64,000 nucleotides of DNA from Aureococcus anophagefferens (GCF_000186865.1 NW_008705565.1:2544709-2608708); one strand, 5' to 3'; shown: positions 46,686 to 55,675, counted from the first letter of the stretch. Made by a program: numbers and translations. Notes: generated from the letters alone by a model not told the origin.

Positions 46686-46863
46686 GGCGCGAGCGACGAT
46701 GCGGGCGCGGCGGCCGCGTCAGGTCTCGGCGCGCACGTCCACGCCGTGCGGCGTCGTCGATCGACGCAAGGCGTTTTTTTTACCACAGCAAGTCAAGCAA
46801 CGCGACACGTTGAAGACCCTCTACGCGCGCCGCCGCATCGCTGCGTCGCGCGGCCAACACACG

Positions 46864-47490
46864 ATGCGACTGCTCCGGCTCGGTGTCGACATCGCTCTGC
46901 GCGGCGGCTGCTTCGCGTCGCTCGTCGTGGCCTACTCCTACGCCGAGGTCGCCGGCGGCGCCCACCTGCCGGCGCACGTGGCCCCGACGCTCGCGCTCTT
47001 CGGGTGCGCGGCCCTGGGCGCCGTCTGCGACGGCGCGCGCGTCGCCTGGACGGCGCTGTGCCTCGGCGCCGTCGGCGCGCTGCGCGCGTACCGCGCGGCC
47101 GCGGATCGCGGCGACCACGCGTCGCAGCGCGCGGCGGAGCTCGCGAAGCGGGCGGCGGCGCGCCTCGACGCCCTCGAGTTCGCGGCCTTCGTCGCCTTCG
47201 CCGCGGCCTACTGCCTCGCGCCGCGGCGGCGGCCCGCCGGCGGCGCCGCGGCCGCGCCGACGTTCGGGCCCTGGGAGGCCGAGGTCCGGCGGCTCCTGGT
47301 CGCGCGGCGCGCGACGGAGGACCTCCACCGCGTCGACGGCTGGCTCGCGGACCACAGAGGCCGCGAGGCCGACCTCCTGCGCGACCTCGAAAGGCGGTAC
47401 GCGGCGGACGCGGACGGCCGCCCCGCGGACTCGCCGGGCCTCCGCGCCGTCGCCGCGACGGCGACGGGGCTCCGGGACCTCTCGCTCTAA
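46864..47490 (+). CDS. unidentified small multi-pass membrane protein
   Basis: 208 residues from MRLLRLGVDIALRGGCF; longer upstream starts add Arg-rich sequence. Three or four hydrophobic stretches occur in the first 130 residues (CFASLVVAYSYAEVAG, VAPTLALFGCAALGAVCD, LDALEFAAFVAFAAAYCLA). A soluble helical tail follows with repeated Arg/Glu (RRLLVARRATEDLHRVDGWL). It faces away from the previous gene with 178 bp between starts. No family was recognised. Confidence 0.55.
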   Translation: MRLLRLGVDIALRGGCFASLVVAYSYAEVAGGAHLPAHVAPTLALFGCAALGAVCDGARVAWTALCLGAVGALRAYRAAADRGDHASQRAAELAKRAAARLDALEFAAFVAFAAAYCLAPRRRPAGGAAAAPTFGPWEAEVRRLLVARRATEDLHRVDGWLADHRGREADLLRDLERRYAADADGRPADSPGLRAVAATATGLRDLSL

Positions 47491-47564
47491 GAGTCGTCTT
47501 TTCCTCCACCGTCGGTGCTCTTAGGTCGCGCGCGCGCGCGGCCCCCGCCGCCGCCGCGGCCTCC

Positions 47565-47982
47565 CTAGTAGAGGTCGTCGTACTCCTCGTAGTACTCCTC
47601 GTCCTCGCCCTCCTCGGAGACGAGCCCCCAGATGATGAGGCCGATGACGAAGATCATGAGGAAGACGCCGACCCAAAACCTGCGCGCCGCGCCGTCGGCC
47701 GGCCGCGCGCGAAAAGCCCCCGGGCGTTCGACGCCGCGCGACGCGCTGCGGCGTGAGCCCCTCCGACGAGTCGTCCCAGTCGCGCGCGCCGCCGCCGCGG
47801 CTCTCCCAGCCGCGCGGCATCTCCGCGAGCTTCGCCTTCGTGCGCGCGAGCTCGTCCTGGAAGGACTGCTGCCGGTGGCGCAGGCGGCTCGACTCGTCCT
47901 CGTACTCGGGCATGGCCTGCTCCGTCGGCCCGTCGTCGTAGCCGACGTCGTCCTCGTCGATGTCCAGCTCCTTGCCGGACAT
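47565..47982 (-). CDS. small tail-anchored membrane protein (GC-AG intron)
   Basis: Exons 47982-47747 and 47679-47565 give 116 residues: an acidic start (MSGKELDIDEDDVGYDD), a helix (SSRLRHRQQSFQDELARTKA), then FWVGVFLMIFVIGLIIWGLV as a single membrane helix and an acidic Tyr-rich tail (EEYYEEYDDLY). The 67-nt intron starts GCGCGTCGCG and ends GCGCAG. Without it the frame runs into Arg/His-rich nonsense; with it TPQFWVGVF is continuous. The membrane helix near the C-terminus suggests tail anchoring. Function is unknown. Confidence 0.68.
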
Positions 47983-48156
47983 GGTGTCGGAAGCGGCGCG
48001 GCGCTGCGGAGCGGCGCGCGCGCGGCCGAGCACTTGTAGCTGTGCTTTGCCGCAACGGGCTGTTCGATCGGCGAGCGGCGCAGGCAGCCTGCAGGCCTCG
48101 GTGTCGGAGAGCTCTCCCGGCCGCCGCCGCAGCTGCAGCGACTCCTCCCAGGCGAC

Positions 48157-49284
48157 TTACACATCGAAGCCCATGCCCGCGGCGCGGAGCCGGTCGACGA
48201 GGACCGTGCCCAGCGCCGCCGCGGGCGTCCAGACGCCGCCGCCGGCGCGCGGCGGCGGCGCGCCGTCCGCGAGCGCGAGCGCGGCCTCGGAGACCATCTT
48301 CGCCGTCTCGTCGTAGCCCGGGTCGCCGCCGGAGACGGACGCGAGCAGATCGTTCGTCGCCGCGTCGACGACGTCCAGCCGGAAGGAGCTCGCGGCCCGC
48401 GTCGCCGCGTCGGGCCCCGCGCCCGGCGCGAAGAGGCGGCCGCGGTCGACCAATTTTTGCAGCGCGTCCGGCGGCACCGCCGCGTTCTTCGCCATCTTCG
48501 ACGCCGCGGCCTCGCTGGGCGCGACGGCGTACTCGTCGTAGGAGAAGCCGGCGCCGTAGCCGAGGAGCTCGCCGGACCGGCGCACGACGCGCGTGTTGAT
48601 GGGCGCCATCCCGAACGGCGCGAGCCAATAGGGCCGCGCGGCACTCGGCGCGACGGCCGCGACGACGTCGCCGTTGACGACGGCCGGGTCGCCGCCCAGG
48701 AGGCACGCGTTTGCGACGTCGCCGGGGAAGTTCTTGGCCATGAGGATGCCCGTCGCGATGGTCCCGCCGGACATGGCGCCCTTCATCGTCGCGTGGCCCT
48801 GCAGGGCCGCGCCGGGCCCGGCCTTCCGCGTCGCCAGGAGGACGCCGAGGTCGCTGGGCACGCTGTCGAAGCCGCAGTTGGGCACGATGACGGCGCCGGA
48901 GTCCGCGGCGGCGGCGTGGTCGCGGTCGATGATCCGCCGGACCCACGGCACCTCGCCGTCGATGTCGACGTAGTGCGCGCCGGCCCGCGCGCACGCGGCG
49001 ACGACGGCGTCGGAGTAGAGCGAGAAGGGGCCGGCCGTCGAGAGCACGACGCGCGCGGCGGACGCGAGCGTCTCGGCGTCGGCGGGCGCGTCGCTCGGCG
49101 ACGCGACGACGGTCTCCTGCGGCGGCGCGGGCGCGCCGGCGAGCGACGCGGCCAACGTCTCGAGCTTGGCTCGGCTCCGGCCCGCGACGGCCCAGCGCAG
49201 GCCGGGCGTCTTCGACAGGTAGGCCGCGACGAGCGACCCCGTGAAGCCCGTGGCGCCGTAGACGATGATGTCGAGCTTGCCCAT
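48157..49284 (-). CDS. saccharopine-dehydrogenase-like oxidoreductase
   Basis: 375 residues from MGKLDIIVYGATGFTGSLVA, where GATGFTG is the NAD(P)-binding turn. The family pattern continues with RWAVAGRSRAKLETLAASL, RVVLSTAGPFSLYSDAVV, GAHYVDIDGEVPWVRRIID, VPNCGFDSVPSDLGV and MSGGTIATGI, matching SCCPDH and trans-acting enoyl-reductase-type proteins. These sit on membranes or lipid droplets and probably reduce a lipid; they are not lysine-pathway enzymes. The start is 189 bp from the divergent KH-Smr gene. Confidence 0.88.
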   Translation of the reverse strand: MGKLDIIVYGATGFTGSLVAAYLSKTPGLRWAVAGRSRAKLETLAASLAGAPAPPQETVVASPSDAPADAETLASAARVVLSTAGPFSLYSDAVVAACARAGAHYVDIDGEVPWVRRIIDRDHAAAADSGAVIVPNCGFDSVPSDLGVLLATRKAGPGAALQGHATMKGAMSGGTIATGILMAKNFPGDVANACLLGGDPAVVNGDVVAAVAPSAARPYWLAPFGMAPINTRVVRRSGELLGYGAGFSYDEYAVAPSEAAASKMAKNAAVPPDALQKLVDRGRLFAPGAGPDAATRAASSFRLDVVDAATNDLLASVSGGDPGYDETAKMVSEAALALADGAPPPRAGGGVWTPAAALGTVLVDRLRAAGMGFDV

Positions 49285-49322
49285 CGTTCTCGCCACGCTT
49301 CGGCGAAGTTTACCCTCGATGT

Positions 49323-49470
49323 TGAACTTTGTAATTCGGGCTGCCCGCGGCGACCACTCGAGCCGCCGCAGCCGCCGCCGCGAGCGCCGCAGCCGCGAAC
49401 TGAGCTTTGTAATTCCGGCAGCCCGCGGCGACCACCCGAGCCGCCGCCGCCGCGCGCCGCGAGCACCGCA
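49323..49470 (+). repeat. imperfect tandem duplication in a 5' region
   Basis: Two roughly 75-bp units. Each begins CTTTGTAATTC, continues with a CCCGCGGCGACCAC block and ends in a Cgc-rich GCCGCAGCC stretch. They lie between the divergent SCCPDH-like and KH-Smr genes, immediately before the KH-Smr ATG, so probably in its 5' UTR or promoter. Confidence 0.8.
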
Positions 49471-49473
49471 GCC

Positions 49474-50190
49474 ATGGGCATCTGCTTCGGCATCCACAGC
49501 CCGGAGCCGGCGGCGGACGCCGCCGCCGCGAGCGATGCGCCGGCGCACCTGGAGAGCGAGGAGATCGTCGCCGTCATCGGCCACGGCGGGTCCACCATAA
49601 AAAAGATCGAGCACGACAGCGGCTGCAAAATCCACATCGATCGCGGGAGCGGGTCCATCGCCTACGACGGCTCCGACACCGCCGTCGCCGCGGCAAAGAA
49701 GGCCGTGGCCGTCGCCGTGGCCAAGGCGCACGAGATGCCCGATTACACCGGGCCGGAAGGCGGCAAGCAGCGCGCCGAGGCCTTCAAGCTCTCCAAGAAG
49801 CGGGACGGCTTCAAGCACGACGCCAAGGCGGCCTACGACCGCGGCGACAAGGCCGCGGCGCACGCGGCGAGCGTCAAGGGCAAGGACCTCGACGCCGAGG
49901 TCGCGAGGCTCCACGCGAGGGCCGCGGCGACGATCTTCGCGTACCGCAACAAGGGCCACCCGGAGACGTTCATCGACCTCCACGGGCTGCTCGTCGACGA
50001 GGCCCTGCGGTTCCTGACGCAGCGGCTGGACGCCCTGAAGCAGGGCGACCTCGAGGTCGTCACGGGCGCGGGCCACCACTCGGAGAACCACGTCGCGAAG
50101 ATCAAGCCCGCGGCCATCGCGCTCTTCAAGGAGCGCCGGCTGAAGTTCTCCGAAATCAACGCGGGCGACGTCAAGGTCCACCTCAAGTAA
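49474..50190 (+). CDS. KH - DUF1771 - Smr protein
   Basis: 238 residues. MGICFGIHS at the start fits N-myristoylation with a nearby cysteine for palmitoylation. A KH domain follows (EEIVAVIGHGGSTIKKIEHD, where GHGGSTI replaces the usual GxxG loop), then a DUF1771-like helical region (RAEAFKLSKKRDGFKHDAKA), then an Smr domain with the nuclease motifs DLHGLLVDEAL and TGAGHHS. Smr domains cut RNA, often on stalled ribosomes (compare Cue2/NONU-1). A KH domain would add RNA binding. A membrane-linked Smr nuclease is unusual, and the acylation is inference. Confidence 0.85.
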   Translation: MGICFGIHSPEPAADAAAASDAPAHLESEEIVAVIGHGGSTIKKIEHDSGCKIHIDRGSGSIAYDGSDTAVAAAKKAVAVAVAKAHEMPDYTGPEGGKQRAEAFKLSKKRDGFKHDAKAAYDRGDKAAAHAASVKGKDLDAEVARLHARAAATIFAYRNKGHPETFIDLHGLLVDEALRFLTQRLDALKQGDLEVVTGAGHHSENHVAKIKPAAIALFKERRLKFSEINAGDVKVHLK

Positions 50191-50200
50191 GGATACCTTC

Positions 50201-51152
50201 TTAGCTGTACCAGAGCTCCACGGGGACGGTGACGAGGCTGCAGGGCGGCACCCAGAACTTGGCCTTGCTCCAGCGCGGGCCGCCCTTCCAGGACCCCGCG
50301 GCGCCGCGGCTCGCGCCGACGCCCTCCTTGGGCTTGCCGACGGCGTTGGTCTTCATCTTCCCGTTGAGGTCCTTGTCGTGGAGCACGAGGACGCCGTAGT
50401 TGCCGATGGACTCCTCGAGCCGCACGGTCCAGGTCACGTTGTTCTTGTCGACGATGGGCTTCGTGTCCACGAGGAACGCGCCGCCGTCCTCGTCCCAGTC
50501 CTGCGGTGCGGGGAAGGGTAAAACGACGAAACGGGGGCGGACGCCGCCGGCGCGCGTCCTTGTCCTCGTTCCACTCGTCGCCGTCGTCGTGGAGCCAGAG
50601 CTTGGCGCCGCCGTCGTCGTTCTTGAAGTCGGACGCGACGATTTTTATCATGGACGCGAGGCACGGCGTCGGGGCCCGCGTCGGCCGCCGCGTGGGCACG
50701 GGGACGGGCACGTGCGTCGCGTTCGTGGCGTTGCTCAGCTTCCAGGGCACGAAGGCGGCCGCCGGCGCCTCGGTCGCCGCCGCGGCGTCGCGCCGCAGCG
50801 ACTCGACCGTCACGGGCTGCCCGCCCCGCGTCGCCTCCGTCCGTCGGAGCCGCGTCTCCCACACGAACAGCGCGCCGCAGGCGACGAGGAACAGGAACCA
50901 GGCGAAGACGCGGCAGGCCCAGCGGCCGGCGCAGCGCGCGCTCCGCCGCTCGCAGCGCGCCGGCGCGAGGCAGCAGAGGTAGCGGCAGAGGCGGTCGCAG
51001 CAGGATCGTTTGCGTGTTGGTCTTTCGGCGACGACGGCGGGCAGCACCTTGGTCCGAGGGTGGTCCACAGGTTCGACGAGGGCCTCCTCCACGACTTCGC
51101 AGTCCTCGGCGTCCACGTAGCGGACCACGGCGGCCTTCTCGGGTGACGACAT
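50201..51152 (-). CDS. unidentified type II membrane protein
   Basis: Exons 51152-50556 and 50500-50201 give 298 residues. The cytosolic N-terminus is acidic, then Cys/Arg-rich (SCCDRLCRYLCCLAPARCER), perhaps palmitoylated. One signal-anchor helix (VFAWFLFLVACGALFVWET) follows, then a lumenal region with N-glycosylation sequons (NATNATH), a Pro/Thr stalk, and a beta-rich domain (MIKIVASDFKNDDGGAKLWL, TWTVRLEESIGNYGVLVLH) resembling a secreted C2-like or lectin-like fold. The 55-nt intron has donor GCGCGCC and acceptor GCAG, joining EDKDDWDEDGGAF. No family was recognised. Confidence 0.65.
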
Positions 51153-51246
51153 CGTTCGCGGGATCGTGCGGCTAGGCTGCCCTGAATCGTCAACATTGAC
51201 TGCAAGCAAGCACGCGACGGCTGCAACTTAGCGACCGCGCGGGCTT

Positions 51247-52269
51247 ATGCGCACCATCTTGGCCGCGGCGCTCTCGTGGTCGTCGGCGCGCTCCCTCGTC
51301 GCGCCGCGCACCCCGCTCCGGCGCGTCGCCTCGTCCATGGGCGGCACGAGCTCGCGCGCGGACGTGCTGGACGCCCTGCGGTCCGTGGACAGCGAAGCGC
51401 TGCTGAACGAGGTCGCGCGGCGCGGCCTCGACGCCGGCGACGCGTCGGCGCCCGGCGCGAAGCGGCCGCGCCAGGAGCACGTCGTCGGCGAGCTCCGCGC
51501 GAAAGACGAAAGCTCGGACGCGCGCGAGGCCGAATTGCGGGCCGCGCTCGGCCGCGTCGGCGTGGACTGGGCGGAGCTCGCGGGCGGGCCGCCGCTCAAG
51601 GCCTACCACACGTACTGCCGGCCGCGGTCCGGCGGCGACGCGAGCCAGAGCGCCGAGAACGCGGCGCACCAGATCGCGTTCCTGCAGCGCCACGAGCTCG
51701 CGCGACGCGACGAGCACTTCCGGAACACGGACCTGGCGGCGCAGGGGCGGAAGGCGCGGGGCGAGGCGCCCCACCGCATCCACGTCGTGCTCGACAACGT
51801 GCGCTCCGCGGAGAACGTGGGCTCCATCTTCCGCAGCGCCGACTGCGGCCGGTGCCTCGAGGTCGTGACGTGCGGCTTCACGCCGAATCCCCTGTCGACG
51901 GCCAAGCTCGCGAAGACGGCCTTCGGCGCGGAGGCCGCCGTGGCGCACCGCCACTTCGAGTCGACGAAGGCGGCCGTCGAGGAGTTGAAGGCCGCGGGGG
52001 TCTCCGTGTGGGCGCTCGAGACCGTCGACGGCGCGGCGCCCTACGCGGCGGCGCCGCTGCCGCCCGGCGCCTTCGACGGGCCGGGCGTCGCCCTCGTCCT
52101 GGGCAACGAGGTCACGGGCGTCGACGGCGCCGTGCTGCCCCTCGTCGACGCCGTCGTCGAGATCCCGACCTTCGGCACGAAGAACTCCATGAACGTCGCC
52201 TGCGCGGCGACGACGGTCATCTTCGACGTCCTCCGCCGCTGGCGCGACGAGGACGCGGCGTCGCGGTAA
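51247..52269 (+). CDS. SpoU/TrmH-family RNA 2'-O-methyltransferase, organelle-targeted
   Basis: 340 residues from MRTILAAALSWSSARSLVAP, a signal/plastid-type leader. The SPOUT knot motifs are complete in the last 160 residues: VVLDNVRSAENVGSIFRSAD (motif 1), ALVLGNEVTGVD (motif 2) and IPTFGTKNSMNVACAATTVI (motif 3). It would methylate the 2'-OH of a tRNA or rRNA ribose with SAM. The stretch before motif 1 (GGPPLKAYHTYCRPRSGGD) is an extension also seen in algal relatives. It is divergent (94 bp) from the type II membrane gene. Confidence 0.88.
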   Translation: MRTILAAALSWSSARSLVAPRTPLRRVASSMGGTSSRADVLDALRSVDSEALLNEVARRGLDAGDASAPGAKRPRQEHVVGELRAKDESSDAREAELRAALGRVGVDWAELAGGPPLKAYHTYCRPRSGGDASQSAENAAHQIAFLQRHELARRDEHFRNTDLAAQGRKARGEAPHRIHVVLDNVRSAENVGSIFRSADCGRCLEVVTCGFTPNPLSTAKLAKTAFGAEAAVAHRHFESTKAAVEELKAAGVSVWALETVDGAAPYAAAPLPPGAFDGPGVALVLGNEVTGVDGAVLPLVDAVVEIPTFGTKNSMNVACAATTVIFDVLRRWRDEDAASR

Positions 52270-52451
52270 GGGGCGCGTCCGTTCGTTCGGAAGAAGGGGC
52301 CCCGCGAGAGAAGGGGCATGGGCCGCAAGTTGAAGGCTCAGTGAAGCAGGCCTTGAAGCTTTGTTGACGAGGTTGCAGCTGCTTCCGCTGCGGGCTGAGA
52401 ATCGTCACACAGCCTCGCACAGCACCCTCATCGCACGCCGGACGCGCAAGT

Positions 52452-53174
52452 ATGACCCGCATCATCGCCCTCGTCGTCGCCCTCGCGGCGTGCACGCAAG
52501 CATTCGTGCAGCCGCAGCCTCTGCGCAAGGCCTCGAGCTCCCTCCAGGCCACGACCTTCCTCCTCCCGGCGCGCGCCCGCCCGTCGCGCTTCCCCCGGTC
52601 TCGCGAGCTCAAGACCATCACCCAGGACCCGCAGCCTCCGCGCACGACCTCGAGCTCCCTGCACGCCACGCCCTTCCTCGTCCCGGCGCGCGCCCGGCCG
52701 TCGCGCTTCCCCCGGTCGCGCGAGCTCACGACGATCACCCGGGACCCGACGCTCGCGACGTCCGTGTCCACGGCCGGCGCGGCGCTCGTCGCGTGGCACA
52801 GCGTCGTCGGCGCGGCGTACTGGCGGGGCTCCTTCGTCCTCGACCTGCCGTTCCTCGTCTTCTCCCTCTTCCTGTTCCTGCAGACCTACCGCACGCGCTT
52901 CGTCTTTGACGGCTCGGCCTTCGAGGTCACGAAGCGAAACCTCGACGGCGCGCCGCTCGCGACGGACAACTTCGTCGTCGGCGGCCGGAGCCGCTGGGAC
53001 TACGGCGCCATCGGCGGCTACAAGTTCCTGCCGGCGCGCGCGGCGCCCGCGCTCCTCTACTTCACCGAGACGGCGACGACGGGCGCCGAGCCCCAGATGC
53101 ACCTCTGCCCCGTCCTCGGCGCCGCGGGCGAGCTCGAGCGCGAGTTCGCGCGCCACGGCGTCCCGCGGCTCTAG
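52452..53174 (+). CDS. DUF3119-like plastid membrane protein with duplicated leader
   Basis: 240 residues. The start MTRIIALVVALAACTQAFVQ is a signal peptide with the A-F motif of stramenopile plastid proteins. Residues 21-98 are two copies of a 39-residue transit-like unit (PARARPSRFPRSREL in both). The mature part has two hydrophobic helices (VSTAGAALVAWHSVVGAAYW, LPFLVFSLFLFLQTYRTRF) and a small beta-rich domain (FDGSAFEVTKRNLDG, GRSRWDYGAIGGYKFLP), matching my recollection of DUF3119 proteins of cyanobacteria and plastids. Function is unknown. Confidence 0.68.
   Translation: MTRIIALVVALAACTQAFVQPQPLRKASSSLQATTFLLPARARPSRFPRSRELKTITQDPQPPRTTSSSLHATPFLVPARARPSRFPRSRELTTITRDPTLATSVSTAGAALVAWHSVVGAAYWRGSFVLDLPFLVFSLFLFLQTYRTRFVFDGSAFEVTKRNLDGAPLATDNFVVGGRSRWDYGAIGGYKFLPARAAPALLYFTETATTGAEPQMHLCPVLGAAGELEREFARHGVPRL
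52512..52745 (+). repeat. 2 x 117-bp in-frame tandem duplication
   Basis: Units at 52512-52628 and 52629-52745 differ at scattered third positions and a few codons. Each encodes 39 residues of transit-peptide-like sequence. The period is a multiple of three, so the reading frame is kept. Confidence 0.9.
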
Positions 53175-53194
53175 GGCGCGCGGTTCCAAAAGAG

Positions 53195-54556
53195 TTAAGG
53201 CGGCTCCCAGGCCGCGTGGCGCGTGTTCGAGACGCCGGGGCTCAGGCCGAGGGGCGACGCCGCCGGCCGCGGCGGCGCGCCGGCGGTCCCCAGGCTGCCG
53301 CGGCGGCTCGGCTTCCGCGGCGTCTCGCGCGGCGCCTCGTCGCCGAGCGCGAAGGTCGCGCGCGTGGGCTTGTGGTCGCTCAGCGCGACGCCGTGGGCCG
53401 CGGCGTGGTCCGCGAGCGTTGCGCGGCCGCGGTAGAGCACGCGGTCCGTGTACGCGGGGATGCGCTTCTCGCTATACACCGTCGGCGCGGCGCCCTTGAG
53501 GACCTTGAACGTCGGCGCGAAGCCGTCGCAGGGCGCGTCGCGCCACGTGAGGACGCGCGCCGGGTGCGCCGCCGCGAAGGCGCCGCGCTTGCGCCGCACG
53601 TGCGCGAGCAACCTCCCGAGCTCGTCCCACGCGAGGATCGCCGCGAAGTCGCCCGCGGCGACGCGCGCCAACACCAGTGACCGCGCCTCGGGGTCGTCCT
53701 CCATGACCACCGCCGGCGCCGCGTGCTTCGGCGACAGGTCCCCCTCGTCGCGGCTCAGGTCCGCGGCGGCCTTCAGAGCGGCCCGAAACGCGCCCGCGTC
53801 GCGGTCGTCGCGCGGGTCCACCCGAAAATTCAGGTCCCCGAAGAAGAAGGCCGCGTCCGCCCGCGCGACGTAGTCGCCGAGCGCCTCCTGGATCGTCCCG
53901 ATGGCCTTGACGCGCTGGGCCGCGCGGCCCTCGTGCGCCGGCAGGTGCGCGACGACCGCGCAGATCTCGAACGCGCGGTCGTCGCCGAGGTCGCTCCGGA
54001 GGCCGACGCGCGCGGCGAGAGCGCCCTTGAAGGCCTGGGCGGGCTGGGCGCCGTCGAGGGCCAGGTTGACGTAGCGCGCGGGCGCCGCGGCCGCGCAGCG
54101 CCAGCCCTTTGCGACGAAGCAGAAGAGCTGGAGGCCGATGCGCCGCGCGCTGGCCGTCTCGCGCGCGTCGTCGTGCTCGTAGGCCAGGGGCACGCGCTCG
54201 TGGTCCACGAGGTGGCGGGCGAGCAACGTTTCCGTCGACTTGTAGGCGCGGTGCGACGCCTCCTGGAGGCCGACGACGACGACGGCCGCGGGCGACCCGT
54301 CCCCGGCGGCGCCGCGCCGCAGCCACACATCGAGCGACGGGCCGTCGAGCTCGCCGCCGCCGATGTTGAAGCTCGCGACGACGACGCGCGGCGGCGGCGG
54401 CAGGACGACGTCGACGATGGGACCGCTCGACGACAGCATGAAGGCCACGCGCCCGGAGAGCTGCTCCTTGAGCGCGGTGTCGGGCGCCGCGTTCGTCGCC
54501 TCGCCGAGCGCGGGCGTGTCCTTCGCGCGTTTCTTCCGCCCGAAGAGGAAGCGCAT
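53195..54556 (-). CDS. inositol polyphosphate 5-phosphatase
   Basis: 453 residues from MRFLFGRKKRAKDTPALGE; an in-frame Met at 54637 is less likely. The IPPc domain is complete: VVVASFNIGGGELDG, VVGLQEASHRAY, VVAHLPAHEGRAAQR, AFFFGDLNFRVDPRDD, DGFAPTFKVLKGA, KRIPAYTDRVLYRG and SDHKPTRATFAL. It removes the 5-phosphate of phosphoinositides or soluble inositol phosphates with Mg2+ and acts at membranes. No SH2, Sac or RhoGAP domain is present; the Ser/Pro-rich tail is short. Confidence 0.93.
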   Translation of the reverse strand: MRFLFGRKKRAKDTPALGEATNAAPDTALKEQLSGRVAFMLSSSGPIVDVVLPPPPRVVVASFNIGGGELDGPSLDVWLRRGAAGDGSPAAVVVVGLQEASHRAYKSTETLLARHLVDHERVPLAYEHDDARETASARRIGLQLFCFVAKGWRCAAAAPARYVNLALDGAQPAQAFKGALAARVGLRSDLGDDRAFEICAVVAHLPAHEGRAAQRVKAIGTIQEALGDYVARADAAFFFGDLNFRVDPRDDRDAGAFRAALKAAADLSRDEGDLSPKHAAPAVVMEDDPEARSLVLARVAAGDFAAILAWDELGRLLAHVRRKRGAFAAAHPARVLTWRDAPCDGFAPTFKVLKGAAPTVYSEKRIPAYTDRVLYRGRATLADHAAAHGVALSDHKPTRATFALGDEAPRETPRKPSRRGSLGTAGAPPRPAASPLGLSPGVSNTRHAAWEPP

Positions 54557-54832
54557 GGCTGCGGTCGCGCGCCGCCGACGGCCGCTCGGGACAAAGCAGC
54601 GCTGCTTGCCGAAATGCCAACCGGCGAAATTCGCCAATCACGCGACGGCATCACGCGGTGACCTCGGCGTCACAGCCCCTCTACTCGTGGTCGAGACGCA
54701 TCGTGCGCCTAAATACTCGCCCCGGGTGGAGCCAGGACGAGCCGTCGGAGCTCAAAAAGGAAGCGGCTGCCCTGGTGCGCTGCTCGGACGTGAGGAGCCC
54801 CGTCCGCGCCTCTCAGGAAACCGCCGCGCGCT

Positions 54833-55618
54833 TTACTCCGAACAGAGCCCGGGGAGGAGCGCCGTCGGCGGCTCCGCCGCGTCACAGAGCACGCCGCCCT
54901 CGGGCTCGAGGACGGCCACGCCCGCGTCTCGCAGGAGCGACAGCGTCGCGGCCCACGCGCGCCGCCAGTGCGCGCGCTCGTCCGGCGAGAACGCGTCCGA
55001 CGGGACGGGCGGCGACGGCGCGCGCGGCGGCAGGCGGAGCCCCTCCAGCGCCAGGAACGCGCCCACGCGGCCCGCGTCGTCGCGGAGGGCGTCGCTGTGC
55101 AGCGCGCGCACGGCCGCCGCGCCGAAGACGCGGAGCGCGGCTCGGAGGTGGGGGCAATAAGTAGCGCACGCGGCGTAGGGGAGCCCCGGCGCGGCGACGT
55201 CGCGCGCGGCGCAGAAGGCGCGCATCGACGCGTGGATCTCGCCCTCCACCCTCGCGCGGTGCGCGCGGTAGGAGACGAGCTGCGCCGCGGGGTCGCGGAC
55301 GCAGACCACCGGGACGACGCGCCACGCCGCGAGCCGCGCCGCGAGCCGCCGCATGTTCGCCTCGTCCAAGATCCACGTCGGCGTCTTCGCCGCGTAGCTG
55401 CGCGCCGGGTCGAGGTCGGCGTCGAAGAGGCGGTCGGCGATCTCGGCGGTGCCCGTGGCGGGGTGGCGCAGCGCCGTCACGTGCGGCAGTTTCTCGAGGG
55501 CCTCGAAGAGCGCCGTCGTGCCACATTTCGGAAAGCCCAGGCAGAGCACGAAGGTGGCTTTCGCCGCTGCGGCCTCGTCGAGCGTGCGCTCGGTCACGGC
55601 CGCATCGAACGTGCTCAT
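54833..55618 (-). CDS. PAPS-dependent sulfotransferase
   Basis: 261 residues from MSTFDAAVTERTLDEAA; an upstream Met adds 8. The 5'-phosphosulfate loop is FVLCLGFPKCGTTALFEALE, and the 3'-phosphate region is VVPVVCVRDPAAQLVSYRAH. KTPTWIL is a common companion motif. The acceptor could be a carbohydrate, tyrosine or metabolite. There is no signal or membrane helix, so it is probably cytosolic, unlike Golgi sulfotransferases. The gene is divergent (57 bp) from the hydrolase gene. Confidence 0.82.
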   Translation of the reverse strand: MSTFDAAVTERTLDEAAAAKATFVLCLGFPKCGTTALFEALEKLPHVTALRHPATGTAEIADRLFDADLDPARSYAAKTPTWILDEANMRRLAARLAAWRVVPVVCVRDPAAQLVSYRAHRARVEGEIHASMRAFCAARDVAAPGLPYAACATYCPHLRAALRVFGAAAVRALHSDALRDDAGRVGAFLALEGLRLPPRAPSPPVPSDAFSPDERAHWRRAWAATLSLLRDAGVAVLEPEGGVLCDAAEPPTALLPGLCSE

Positions 55619-55675
55619 GCCATGCGCATGCAGCCCAAGCAAACGTCAACAACGGCGATGTTTGCCCCCTGAGGC

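Noticed and set aside
47521..47985. Single-frame reading of the small tail-anchored protein
   Set aside because: Read-through gives Arg/His-rich sequence after residue 80; the GC-AG splice restores a clean membrane helix.
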